Below, one piece after another: positions 11,751 through 20,275 of a stretch of DNA of 64,000 nucleotides. Numbering within the stretch: position 1 is the stretch's first letter; every line of letters starts with the position of its first letter. This DNA comes from Cryptomeria japonica (taxonomy: Eukaryota > Streptophyta > Pinopsida > Cupressales > Cupressaceae), in the NCBI RefSeq assembly GCF_030272615.1, contig NC_081407.1, forward strand, positions 103,647,897-103,711,896, given 5' to 3'. The position numbers and the translations under genes are program-made. Below the pieces are notes generated by a model, which was not told the DNA's origin, ran no database searches, and worked only from the letters and a program-made list of their open reading frames with translations.

Positions 11751-13854
11751 TAATCCAAGGTGCACGCCCTTGGTCTCCTTGTGTTGTGTAGTGCATCACT
11801 CGGGTTTGTGACATGGATTAACCACCTCCTGTGGATTCTATAATTTTGATGTAGGGAATCCACACACACAACAAACTAAGGGAGATCTTTCTCCCAACTC
11901 ACCTATCCAATTAGGTGACAAACCTTCAATTGCTCACAAGATCCCTCACAAGGTTATTGGGTACTCACAGGGCCTCAAGACCCCCAAAACACCCATGTTT
12001 ATCAACAGTCCCCCAACCCTTGACATACACTCAAACAGGGAAAAAAACATAACTAGACCACAATCCATCCTTTCCAACTCTCAATCACCATCAACACCTT
12101 GTGGCCACTTGCTCATCACCATTCCCTTACTAGGACTTCAATCACAATTAACACCCATTCAAAACATGTAATGGATACTCCTAAACACATTTACCCCTTT
12201 TAACATTCCTATAAAGGTTTCTCAACATGCTCAAACAAGGTTCACTACCCCCCCAACCACCCAAGAGGACACAACAATACTTAATGTGGATTCACTATTT
12301 TTTTTGGATAGTCATACAAAGTGTAGGGACAATCATGTTTAAATAGTTCATTCCTCCTTCAAATGACTCCAAACACTTGGTCTTATGGTGTGGGCAATCT
12401 CTACTCTCTTCCATATCTTCCAACTCAACATCCAACCATCTCCTGACCTTGCAAAGTATAAGAACTCAGTCTGTTGTCATTCTTTGACAATCAACCCACA
12501 AAAGTGGACATACATAAACCCTCATGAATTGATTGGCTTCCTTGGTCACCTAACACTTGGATCATGCCAAGGGGTCTCTCACACATCCATCTCTCCCTTC
12601 ACAAGATATCCCAAGGACCAATGATTCACCTTCACCACCCAAAAATTCATGAAACCACTATGTTCTTAGACTAAGACACAAAAATTAGTGCTTTCCAACA
12701 CATTAACACATGCCAAAATGCTCATGAGACCCTGAAAACACAATAATATAGAAAAGAATGTTATTGTACAAGTTTCTACCCATTTTGGTAGGTTTACAAT
12801 GACTAACAATGAATATTTACATTTTTTATGTTCACTATTAACCTTAGGGAGGGTTTTGACAGTTCACACCAAAACTTTGATATCTCAGTCAAAACGCAAT
12901 AAAAATGAATGAAACAAAGATCAAATTAAATTGACTCAATTCATCTTCATTCCCAATGAGTTTGAAAATAAGATGAATGAGATATCATAGAGAAAAACAC
13001 CAAAATACATACTGTTACATCAAAGAATTACAAGAAATGTGCAGGGAACTCCAAGATTTTTATTGATTTTCTTTTCAAAAGCATATCAAACTTCACATTG
13101 ATCAAGGAAAGGCTCATTTAAATGTTCTTTGAGCCCTCTCCAATGGTTATAGATAACTTTTCAACTTGCATTACCAACTAACACCTAATTACTCACATAA
13201 TGCAAAAAAGTTACTTTGTCATTTTTTTGACAATATTGACAACTTTGCCAAAAATGCATCCTAGACTCAACCTAAGACCTTCATGACTCAAGATGGATAC
13301 AAATAGGCCCAAATAGATCTAAAAGGACCTTATACACCATTGAATCATTACATTAGACCCATTGACACATATTTCCCACAAAATGATAATTTTGACAAAT
13401 TTTATCAACATGACTCCTACTAAGACTCCACATACAAACTAATGGTCTTAATGACCTTTATTACATCACATATGGTCTTTTGAGATCTTATTTACAATTT
13501 TCACTCTTCAAAACACAAATGATGCATAGCTTGCCTCATAGAGGCTTGATGATAACTTAGGTGCTCCTACACCAAAGTCTAGTGGTTGTATTGAGCATTA
13601 ATAGGTTGATCTTTTGGTGCAACGACAACCGCACTTGTAACAAGTGGTATCAGAGCTTGGTCGCAAGTTCAAACCCCTCGCTTTCTTTGGGGGATTGTTC
13701 CAAGTTGTGCGCCCTTGGTCTCCTTGTGTTGTGCAATGTAGCGCTTGGGTTTGTAACATGGCTTAACCACCTCTTGTGGATTCTATAAGTCTAGTGGTTG
13801 TATCGAGCATTTACATGTCAATCTTTTGGTGCAATGACAACCGCACTTGTAACA
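11751..13854 (+). mobile_element. TRIM element with perfect TSD, itself interrupted
   Basis: This is a terminal-repeat retrotransposon in miniature. The 3' LTR (13696-13854, 159 bp) begins tgttccaag and ends cttgtaaca. The 5' LTR (11751-11843 plus 13575-13642) is the same sequence split by a foreign insert (11844-13574). Directly after the 5' LTR comes the PBS TGGTATCAGAGC (13645-13656, initiator-Met tRNA type), and before the 3' LTR a purine run tttgggggat. The native internal region is about 53 bp, so the element was about 371 bp. The target duplication CCTAT is perfect (11746-11750 and 13855-13859). It has no coding capacity and would have depended on proteins from another element. Confidence 0.85.
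11844..13574. mobile_element. Unclassified insert inside the TRIM 5' LTR
   Basis: Comparison with the intact 3' LTR of the TRIM shows about 1.73 kb of extra sequence here. Its ends are weak inverted repeats: left ttttgatgtaggg, and reverse complement of the right tttggtgtagg. No clear TSD longer than 2-3 bp was found. The interior has no convincing reading frame. A non-autonomous DNA transposon is possible, but the evidence is thin. Confidence 0.45.
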
Positions 13855-14055
13855 CCTATGTTGTCCTATCCTTTTACCTTGCCTATATAAGTAAGGCTCA
13901 TCATGTACTTTATATATCCTTTTTATATTCATAGTATTATTATCTCATTTTGCATCCATAATCAAACAATTCATCCTCTTGCTACTCTTTTGTCAAAGGT
14001 TGTCTTTGGTTTTGTAGGCGATCATAAGAATTCGAGTTTATCATAGACACTTATA

Positions 14056-15028
14056 ATAAATGCGCTAACTATGCTAACAAATTCTCTTATTGGATGTTGT
14101 CTAAGATCTATAAAGATGAGTTAGGGTAAGTCTTTAAATTCAACTCCATAAGACACTAACAGAGTTTTTTGTTTCAAGTTGGCAAATAACAACTAGTTGG
14201 AAGGGTCAAGTCAATCCTAAAATTGAATTTGAAAATGGAAAGTCCTAGAGTTTCCACAATTGCGTATTTGACCTAGGTAATTTGTGCAATCACTTTGATT
14301 TAAGATGGGAAATCGATGAAACTTAAGATTTAAATTTATCTTTCAAAATCAATACAAATAGAAACAAATATAATTCAATTTATAAATCAATTTTTAACAA
14401 AAAAAATAAACAAATTCTTATTTTATCATTACATAAAATTAACTTAAACTAAATGAAATAAAAAATATATACAATTTTCACCCTTACACTAAAATAAATA
14501 AATATTCACAATACCACAATTATTGGAATTATAGGGATCCCCATTAAGCCATCATGTATACATTAAAAATCAATATTCTCGGAATTTATCTTTGTTCTGA
14601 TCCCCCTCAAACCATCATTTATATTTTTAAAAATCAATATTTTCCAACTCAAGTTGCATAATGGATGCAAGTATTTTAAAATTAGTGGGATTCGTTTGCA
14701 AAGATGTCTTTCAAACCAATTAGACCTCCAATTCAATCAGAAGCAGCGAGAATTCATTCCCCAATAATTGTATTCTCTTGATCAGTCAAAAAAAGTTGAC
14801 TGAGGATCCTGCATCATTTCAGTTTTAAGCCGGCCCACGACCCTCTCTTCCCTGCCGTCCCTCAACATAACAAACAAATTTTAACTTGTATACTTCTTAT
14901 GGCCATGCCTAATTCCACATCTTACATGATTTGGCAGCGATAAAATGAGATTAGATTTAATCTCCAGATTTTTGCTTCAATGAACCTTGCAAGAATCATT
15001 TAAGTAATTTTGATAAATTGTTTTGGGC
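14056..15028. other. Upstream region of the serine acetyltransferase gene
   Basis: No coding region is seen. The promoter should lie here or in the preceding LTR sequence, but I see no unambiguous TATA box at a sensible distance. At 14787-14803 the words agtcaaaaaaagttgact contain the two halves agtcaa and ttgact, a W-box-like TTGAC in both orientations. Whether it is used is unknown. Confidence 0.4.
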
Positions 15029-15070
15029 ATGGACTGCAGTGCATTGCAATTGCAAAAATGGCCATTCTGA
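15029..15070 (+). promoter_or_regulatory. Upstream ORF overlapping the SERAT start codon
   Basis: An ATG at 15029 opens a 13-codon frame (starts MDCSAL) that ends with TGA at 15068-15070, overlapping the main ATG at 15058 in a different frame. If the transcript starts upstream of 15029, ribosomes using this ATG would miss the main start. The main ATG has the better context (A at -3, G at +4). The transcription start is unknown, so a regulatory role is only inferred. Confidence 0.4.
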
Positions 15071-16155
15071 GGTTTGGTCCACAATCGGGTATTGAAATTT
15101 CCTGCAGCTCTGCACATATTAGGAGTATTCCCAATCCAAAACACTGTTTTATGCCATTTTTTTCTCAAAATAACGACACCCATTTGGGACTAGGAAGGAA
15201 AACTAGGTCAAGCATTGCATTCAATGGAGAAAGGACATCTTGGAGACCTATAATCCAAAAGAGCCCGATATCAATGGCTATGGTACTGCGAACAGAGCAA
15301 CAGAGAAGCCATGATAAGGACGAGGACGAGTATGTTGCAGGGAGAGATGAACTGTGGCTTGAGATGAGGAGGGAGGCCGTGAGAGATGCAGAGGCAGAAC
15401 CCTCATTGGCAAGTTTTCTGTATTCCACCATACTGGCTCACAGGTCCCTTGAAAGGGCCCTGGCTTTCCATCTGGGTAATAAGCTTTCAAACTCCACTCT
15501 TTTGAATTCACAATTATATAATCTGATTGCAGATACGTTCATGGAAGATGCCCACATAAGGAACTGCATTAGGGCAGACATTCGGGCCTTTAGGGAGAGA
15601 GATGCAGCCTGTGTTTCATTGACTCAGTGCATGCTTAACTTCAAGGGTTTTCTGGCCTGCCAGGCCCACAGGGTAGCCCACAGGCTGTGGAACCAGGGGA
15701 GGGTCTCATTGGCTCTTGCAATACAGAGCAGGGTGTCTGAGGTGTTTTCTGTTGATATACACCCTGCTGCAAGAATTGGAAAAGGGGTGTTCTTTGACCA
15801 TGCCACAGGGCTCGTGGTGGGGGAGACTGCGACAATAGGCAACAATGTATCGATTCTCCATCATGTCACACTGGGGGGCACTGGGAAGTATGGAGGTGAT
15901 AGACATCCTAAGATTGGGGATGGGGTGCTCATTGGGGCAGGGGCTACTATTTTGGGGAATATTAGGATTGGTGAGGGAGCTAAGATTGGAGCAGGTTCTG
16001 TTGTGTTGATTGATGTGCCTAGCTTTGCTACAGCTGTTGGGAACCCTGCTAGGTTGGTGGGTAACAAGAAGGGGTCTGGTATGCTGAAGGAGGTCCCCAG
16101 CAAGACCATGGATCACACTTCATTTATCAGTGAGTGGTCTGACTATGTAATTTGA
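15058..16155 (+). CDS. SERAT: Serine O-acetyltransferase, organelle-type, single exon
   Basis: Transfers an acetyl group from acetyl-CoA to L-serine to give O-acetylserine, the carbon skeleton for cysteine; partner of O-acetylserine(thiol)lyase in the cysteine synthase complex. The predicted protein has 365 residues. Residues 1 to about 72 are a basic, Ser-rich extension without family similarity, read as a plastid or mitochondrial transit peptide. Met73 and Met75 could give a shorter cytosolic form. The SATase N-terminal helical domain follows (ELWLEMRREAVRDAE...). Then comes the left-handed beta-helix of hexapeptide repeats with DHATGLVVGETA and TLGGTGKYGGDRHPKIG; His238 and His283 match catalytic histidines of CysE. 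The last residues, FISEWSDYVI, end in the Ile that inserts into the lyase active site. The frame stays open upstream to 15010 but has no ATG there, so 15058 is the first possible start. No introns or defects seen. Very sure of the family; targeting is uncertain. Confidence 0.95.
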   Translation: MAILRFGPQSGIEISCSSAHIRSIPNPKHCFMPFFSQNNDTHLGLGRKTRSSIAFNGERTSWRPIIQKSPISMAMVLRTEQQRSHDKDEDEYVAGRDELWLEMRREAVRDAEAEPSLASFLYSTILAHRSLERALAFHLGNKLSNSTLLNSQLYNLIADTFMEDAHIRNCIRADIRAFRERDAACVSLTQCMLNFKGFLACQAHRVAHRLWNQGRVSLALAIQSRVSEVFSVDIHPAARIGKGVFFDHATGLVVGETATIGNNVSILHHVTLGGTGKYGGDRHPKIGDGVLIGAGATILGNIRIGEGAKIGAGSVVLIDVPSFATAVGNPARLVGNKKGSGMLKEVPSKTMDHTSFISEWSDYVI

Positions 16156-16590
16156 TATTGATGTGCATGGAATGATGTTGTTTGGCCTTATTTTCATAGG
16201 AATTTGTGGTTGTTGTTCCTTGCACAATAGCAAATATCAAATCCTGCTACACTCTGGTAGATCCCAAGCAAGACCAGGATCAGTCTCTATCAGTGGGCGT
16301 TCTATTCATTTACATTAATTTGGATGTGTAGAGCATCATATTGATTTGCCTTATTTTCATAGCAAATTGCTGGTTCTCATCCATGTCCAATTGCAATGAT
16401 CATTCCCTGTTATGCTCTGGGAAATCCCTAGCAAAACCATGGATCACACTTCCTTTATCAGTGACTGATCTGGCTATGTGATTTGGACGCATTTATTATG
16501 ACATTGACTTGCCTTATATAATATGAAAATACTACTTCTCTTTCTTCGGCAACTGTAAATATCAGGCCTCTACCTCCTTGTTGCTGCAGT
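16093..16590 (+). repeat. Tandem triplication of SERAT 3' end and 3' flank
   Basis: Three consecutive units of about 165 bp begin at about 16093, 16260 and 16423. Anchors: cccagcaagacc at 16096, cccaagcaagacc at 16263 and ccctagcaaaacc at 16426 (periods 167 and 163). Each unit also has a gccttat word and, in units 1 and 2, ttattttcatag and ...ctgctacactctgg/ctgttatgctctgg near its end. Unit 1 holds the last 20 codons of the gene. Unit 3 still reads TMDHTSFISD then stop, a degenerate copy of the protein tail; unit 2 is more altered. Units 2 and 3 lie past the stop codon, in the 3' UTR or flank. Confidence 0.85.
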
Positions 16591-17982
16591 TGCTACCAAT
16601 TATGAATCTCTGGCATATAACTCATAACTTTGCACTTTTGTGTCTGAGTTTTTAACCCAAAGATCAAACCAGGGTCTTTTTTGCTATGGTAGTATCCATG
16701 CTCATGTTGTTCTCTAAATGTGACATTAACTTAATAATATTGAGTTTGTCATTGATTTTTTAGATAGGCATAAAGACGAATGCATTGCTGTACTCTTTTT
16801 GAGGTTATACATGAATACAATATTATACCTCAAGAAGAACCTGGTATCATAGTACAACCTCTTCTTACCCAAGTAAAAGGAAATATTACGGTTTCTCATT
16901 ATCAACATCTGTAATATCTTTCCCATGAAGAGAGAGCTTAGCATGAGTACATCTTCATCATCTAAAAACATCTGAAAGCATGTTTTAAGAGAATTCTCCT
17001 AATTCCTTGTATAGCTTTGGTAGCTTCTACTTGACGCCATTCCAGTGTGCTTATTGTTGGGTTGCTTGGACTGAATATGCTAAGAAATGATATCTATGGA
17101 CACACTAATATATGAAGAAAATCTTGTTTCTCATTGCTTTTCTATGCACAAATTGAATTATAGCATGCCATCGTTTTATTGATTGTGCTTTGAACTTTGC
17201 AAGTAACCTATCTTCAACATTGCATATGTGGCAATATTAGTCTCTTAATTGATGCCATGATTACTACTCAATGGGTAAATGAACTTGGAGACATGCAAAT
17301 TTTACAGTTTTGTAGTGTTTTTGCACTCCCAAATACTGTAAATCCAAGATGTCCAATGTCTGAGTCACCGAAACACTAACCATTGGTTACGATAGTGGAC
17401 TTGAATTCTTAATCTATTTAAGGAAAATCATGCATATTAATATAGGTAACTGAGCCATAAAACATTTGACTGCATTATGAGAAAAACCTTAATGGTAAGG
17501 ACAATAATACATGTAACTGTTGTAATGTTACTGGTAATGACACTCTAATGGATTGCTGTGTTTAGAAAGTGATTTGTAAAATCCACATTTCTCAGACCTG
17601 ACCTCAATATGTAGCATTATATTTTCAACTTGACTGAGCTATTGCACATCTGACTCTAAGAAACTACTGAAGATCTACTCTTAAAGAATCAGCACTCAAT
17701 GTATAATTACAGATCAAATGAGAACTCTATAATCTTACATATTTGTCCACGCTGAACAACTGGAACCTTTTTGGCCTTTATAATGCTAGCATTTTTTCTG
17801 TAAAACGGAGATGGTTTTTTCTATGGAATATCAGCAAGAGCTAAAACTTGTCTATCTTCTGATCAAATTTTTGAGGTCTTTGGTATTATTACCTTGGGAT
17901 TTGCCAACTTTGAAGAAATTACAGAGTTGTTAGAGTCTGGTTGCATATATTGACAAGAAGGTTAATTTTTTTTTGTGTTGCT
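16591..17982. other. Intergenic stretch, nothing recognised
   Basis: No family, repeat pair or convincing reading frame was recognised. Base composition is less extreme than in the transposon regions, consistent with host intergenic or intronic DNA. The poly(A) site of the SERAT gene is probably near the start of this stretch but cannot be fixed. Confidence 0.4.
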
Positions 17983-18282
17983 TCATTTATTGGCTGAAGT
18001 AAATTTTGAACCATTTTTGTCAAATTGACCTTCAAACAAAGCCTGCCAAGTGATGTATTTGACATGGTTTTTTGATGAAACCAGAATAGTTTGAAGCTTC
18101 ATAGTTCCCATATAGGATGCTAATAGAAGGCACAGACATATAGTGGGCTCTCCATTGATAGAAGTTACTAGAGAAGTTGAAGCCACAAAATTATGTTGAC
18201 CTGCAATGTGTTCCCCTTTATTTGCCCTATTCTGGTCAGTAGAACCTTGTATTGAAACCCACGAGAGGTCAGCAATTTCAAT
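17983..18282 (-). pseudogene. Exon-like fragment 3 of an unidentified minus-strand gene
   Basis: Minus-strand reading from a good splice acceptor (tgtagcttacattacag, AG at 18283-18284) gives an open frame of 99 codons to a TGA at 17983. It has balanced, protein-like composition (IEIADLSWVSIQGSTDQN..., later INGEPTICLCLLLASYMG and HVKYITWQALFEGQFDKNG). It does not look like any transposon protein in this window. I do not recognise the family. With the two frames at 18425-18661 and 18923-19187 it may form consecutive exons of one gene or gene remnant. Whether the gene is alive is unknown. Confidence 0.45.
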
Positions 18283-18424
18283 CTGTAATGTAAGCTACAA
18301 AATAATGACAATTCTGACTGCAATTAGATGATCAATTAAGTTCTTAGTTCAAACCCAAATTATTCTGATTTCTTTTACTGGGTAGGAAATTCATTAAATA
18401 TAGTGGTATATCTACATTAAATAA

Positions 18425-18661
18425 TCAAAACAAAAATGATGCAGTCAAGGGTAGGGAGCCAAGTGAGTGGTGACCTTTCCCTTGCAGCAAGTTTTCACAA
18501 TACCACCATAAAGGATCCATGAGGGTATCTATATTAAAATTACAAATCAAATTTGAGAATAATTTCATAAGACCTAAATTTTGAAAGAATTGCCATTGAA
18601 TAGCTACACGTACTTGGCCATAACAACTGAAATTTGAATATATTGATTTAAAGGTTCTCAC
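18425..18661 (-). pseudogene. Exon-like fragment 2 of an unidentified minus-strand gene
   Basis: Minus-strand frame with a possible acceptor (caaatttcag) followed by codons for CYGQVRVAIQWQFFQNLGLM, then LFSNLICNF, MDPLWWYCENLLQGK. A possible GT donor follows the codons for LLQGK (aaag/gtcacc). The composition is that of a helical, aromatic-rich soluble protein. No family recognised. The order and spacing fit introns of about 140-260 bp to its neighbours. Confidence 0.4.
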
Positions 18662-18922
18662 TTTTGATTAATAACAGTCCCAACATCCATTAAAAGACAA
18701 ATTTTCTGATCTGAAATCAGTGCCAAAATTTGGAAACTCTCTCTCTTCTCTAAGCTAAATTTTTGAATCTCAGAAAGACAATACACATGAGGGAAGAATG
18801 CTAATTTTATATAGCATAGAAGAATAAAATGTACATCAGATCTAATGGGGGATTCGGACTGAGTATCCCCTTACAAAATGAACAAATATTAGACCCAAGA
18901 ATATACAAAATTGATATAGGAA

Positions 18923-19187
18923 CTATACACAACTATGAGAAAACTGGATGCCTACACTAGTAGTTGTCACACCATCTTGAAATAACACATTCAAAAACCC
19001 AACCCTTGAGCTGTCAACCTGCAAAGGCCTCCTTCCACCTTCATATGAAATGCTAACTCCAACTTGTTCTCCTTTTATAACTCTTTCACAAACATGGTGC
19101 CTAGAGTTGGAAGTTTCAAGAAACATCGAGAATTGTTGGGTGTAATCCTTTCTTACTGTTTTGTCATTTCCAAAGGAATAAAGGTTT
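18923..19187 (-). pseudogene. Exon-like fragment 1 of an unidentified minus-strand gene
   Basis: Minus-strand open frame reading LYSFGNDKTVRKDYTQQF..., then HHVCERVIKGEQVGVSISYE, GGRRPLQVDSS and RVGFLNVLFQDG, to a TAG at 18923. It looks like real protein sequence, unlike the transposon frames. No splice acceptor is obvious at its 5' side (aaataaataaacc). No family recognised. It may be the first of three exons running leftwards to 17983, or a decayed copy. Confidence 0.4.
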
Positions 19188-20069
19188 ATTTATTTATTGT
19201 AGAAGATTTGAACTCAGCACCATCCATGTAGTGACAACATAGACTTTGTCATTAAACCAAATGCCTCTAGACAAACGAATAAAATTATTTAAGAAAATGT
19301 AAAAAGTTACTCCCATAGGTATGGCCCTCTTACATTTGTATGCAAATCTAAACAAAAATCTAAGAAGTCAAATTATAACTTTGTCCACCTTGTTAGCATG
19401 ATTAAAATAAAGCATGCAAGATACTCTTCAAAATTTAACTCCACACATGAGCATCCCATTCAAGATCATTGCCACAAATATAAACAATTTAAATAAACAA
19501 TATGCAAGTGGCCCATGAGTCCAAGTGCTCTTATGAGAAATTGTGATTCTTTGACTTCCAAAGAATCTCATGAACGAATGTGCAAGTATCAAATGGACCC
19601 TCCAAAGATTCCAACCAAATGTGAATGTTCAAATAGGGGAGAAAATATTTGAATTTGATTAATTTTAAGTGAGGAAGTTGTCTATTGGGCTTGGAAATAC
19701 AAGGGTAGACCACAAAAATTCAAATGTGCAAATTTTTTTGGGGTTGATGTTGATGACTGACCTCTAAGATGCTCTGGCATCAAAATATAACAAAATTCTT
19801 GCATAAATGTTCAACAACATGAGATATTTGGGTTTGATATAAACTTCTTTATGTTACTTTGGTGATACTAGATAAAGATATGTTTGCCTATAAAGAGGTG
19901 CTATTTGTTTTGTTAAGCACAAATTACATTGAAAACTTTGAATTATATGAGATTATATTATCATTTCAAAAGTTAATAAACAAAATTCTAATAGGTCATA
20001 TAAGAAATGAAAAAGTACAATGAGATCTTAATTGGGTTTTATAGACTTGTAAAAATGATTAATGCATTT
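19188..20069. other. Intergenic stretch, nothing recognised
   Basis: AT-rich, with short low-complexity frames only. It ends at the left target duplication of the LINE. Confidence 0.4.
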
Positions 20070-20275
20070 TCATCATGTCATCTTTTTTTGGATTAGATAT
20101 CATATAAACATTGCATATCATCAGGAATGACTGAGTTTAGCAGTATCAAGGCACCAAAGGAGGGTGCATATACAAAAAATATATAGTTGGCGGGCACCTC
20201 CACTTTTGGGAAGATGATTACATTAGATACATCTTAATTATAACAACAAAAAACAAAATAGATAGTTCTAGAGGA

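Larger units (their letters stand above)
5459..14055 (+). mobile_element. Outer LTR element (F1) with nested insertions
   Basis: Two related, diverged LTRs in the same orientation bound this unit: 5459-5805, and 11616-14055 (the latter split by another insertion). Shared words include ttacc-tctaggtcct and cctatc...cctatataa, and the ends read gcttgagtccatcattgac versus attcgagtttatcatagac. A PBS-like tggtgctaaaca follows the first LTR, and a polypurine-like cttgaggggggtg precedes the second. The interior is heavily decayed, but at 7494-7556 it carries the conserved LFxES...IHxLF block found in the element at 57.6-62.0 kb. I found no RT or integrase. No clean TSD was found, so the outer boundaries are approximate. 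Confidence 0.6.
11616..14055 (+). repeat. 3' LTR of F1, split by a TRIM insertion
   Basis: Begins TGTTCATGTGAATGAGG directly after the polypurine run gagggggg. The LTR runs 11616-11750, is interrupted by a TRIM (11751-13854) plus its duplicated CCTAT, and resumes at 13860-14055 with cctatataagtaaggctcat (TATA-like) and ...atagacacttata. After 14055 there is a short PBS-like ctaac...aaattc similarity to the region after the 5' LTR. A second, lost internal region may therefore once have followed. Confidence 0.6.

Noticed and set aside
13645-13680. tRNA gene or SINE head (tggtatcagagc...gttcaaaccc)
   Set aside because: The first part is a primer binding site next to an LTR end. No cloverleaf can be drawn, and the B-box-like gttcaaacc is likely coincidence.
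13700-13790. 5S rRNA-derived (Cassandra-type) LTR in the TRIM
   Set aside because: There is a faint match (gcgcttggg, then cacctc-tg-gga), but the 5S control boxes are not in the right order or spacing. Too weak without an alignment.
15010-15057. Upstream extension of the SERAT frame to 15010
   Set aside because: The frame is open, but the codon at 15010 is TTG. No in-frame ATG exists before 15058, so a plant ribosome would not normally start there.
15165-16116. Minus-strand frames opposite SERAT
   Set aside because: They are shadows of a strongly conserved plus-strand gene; Pro/Ser-rich and without motifs.
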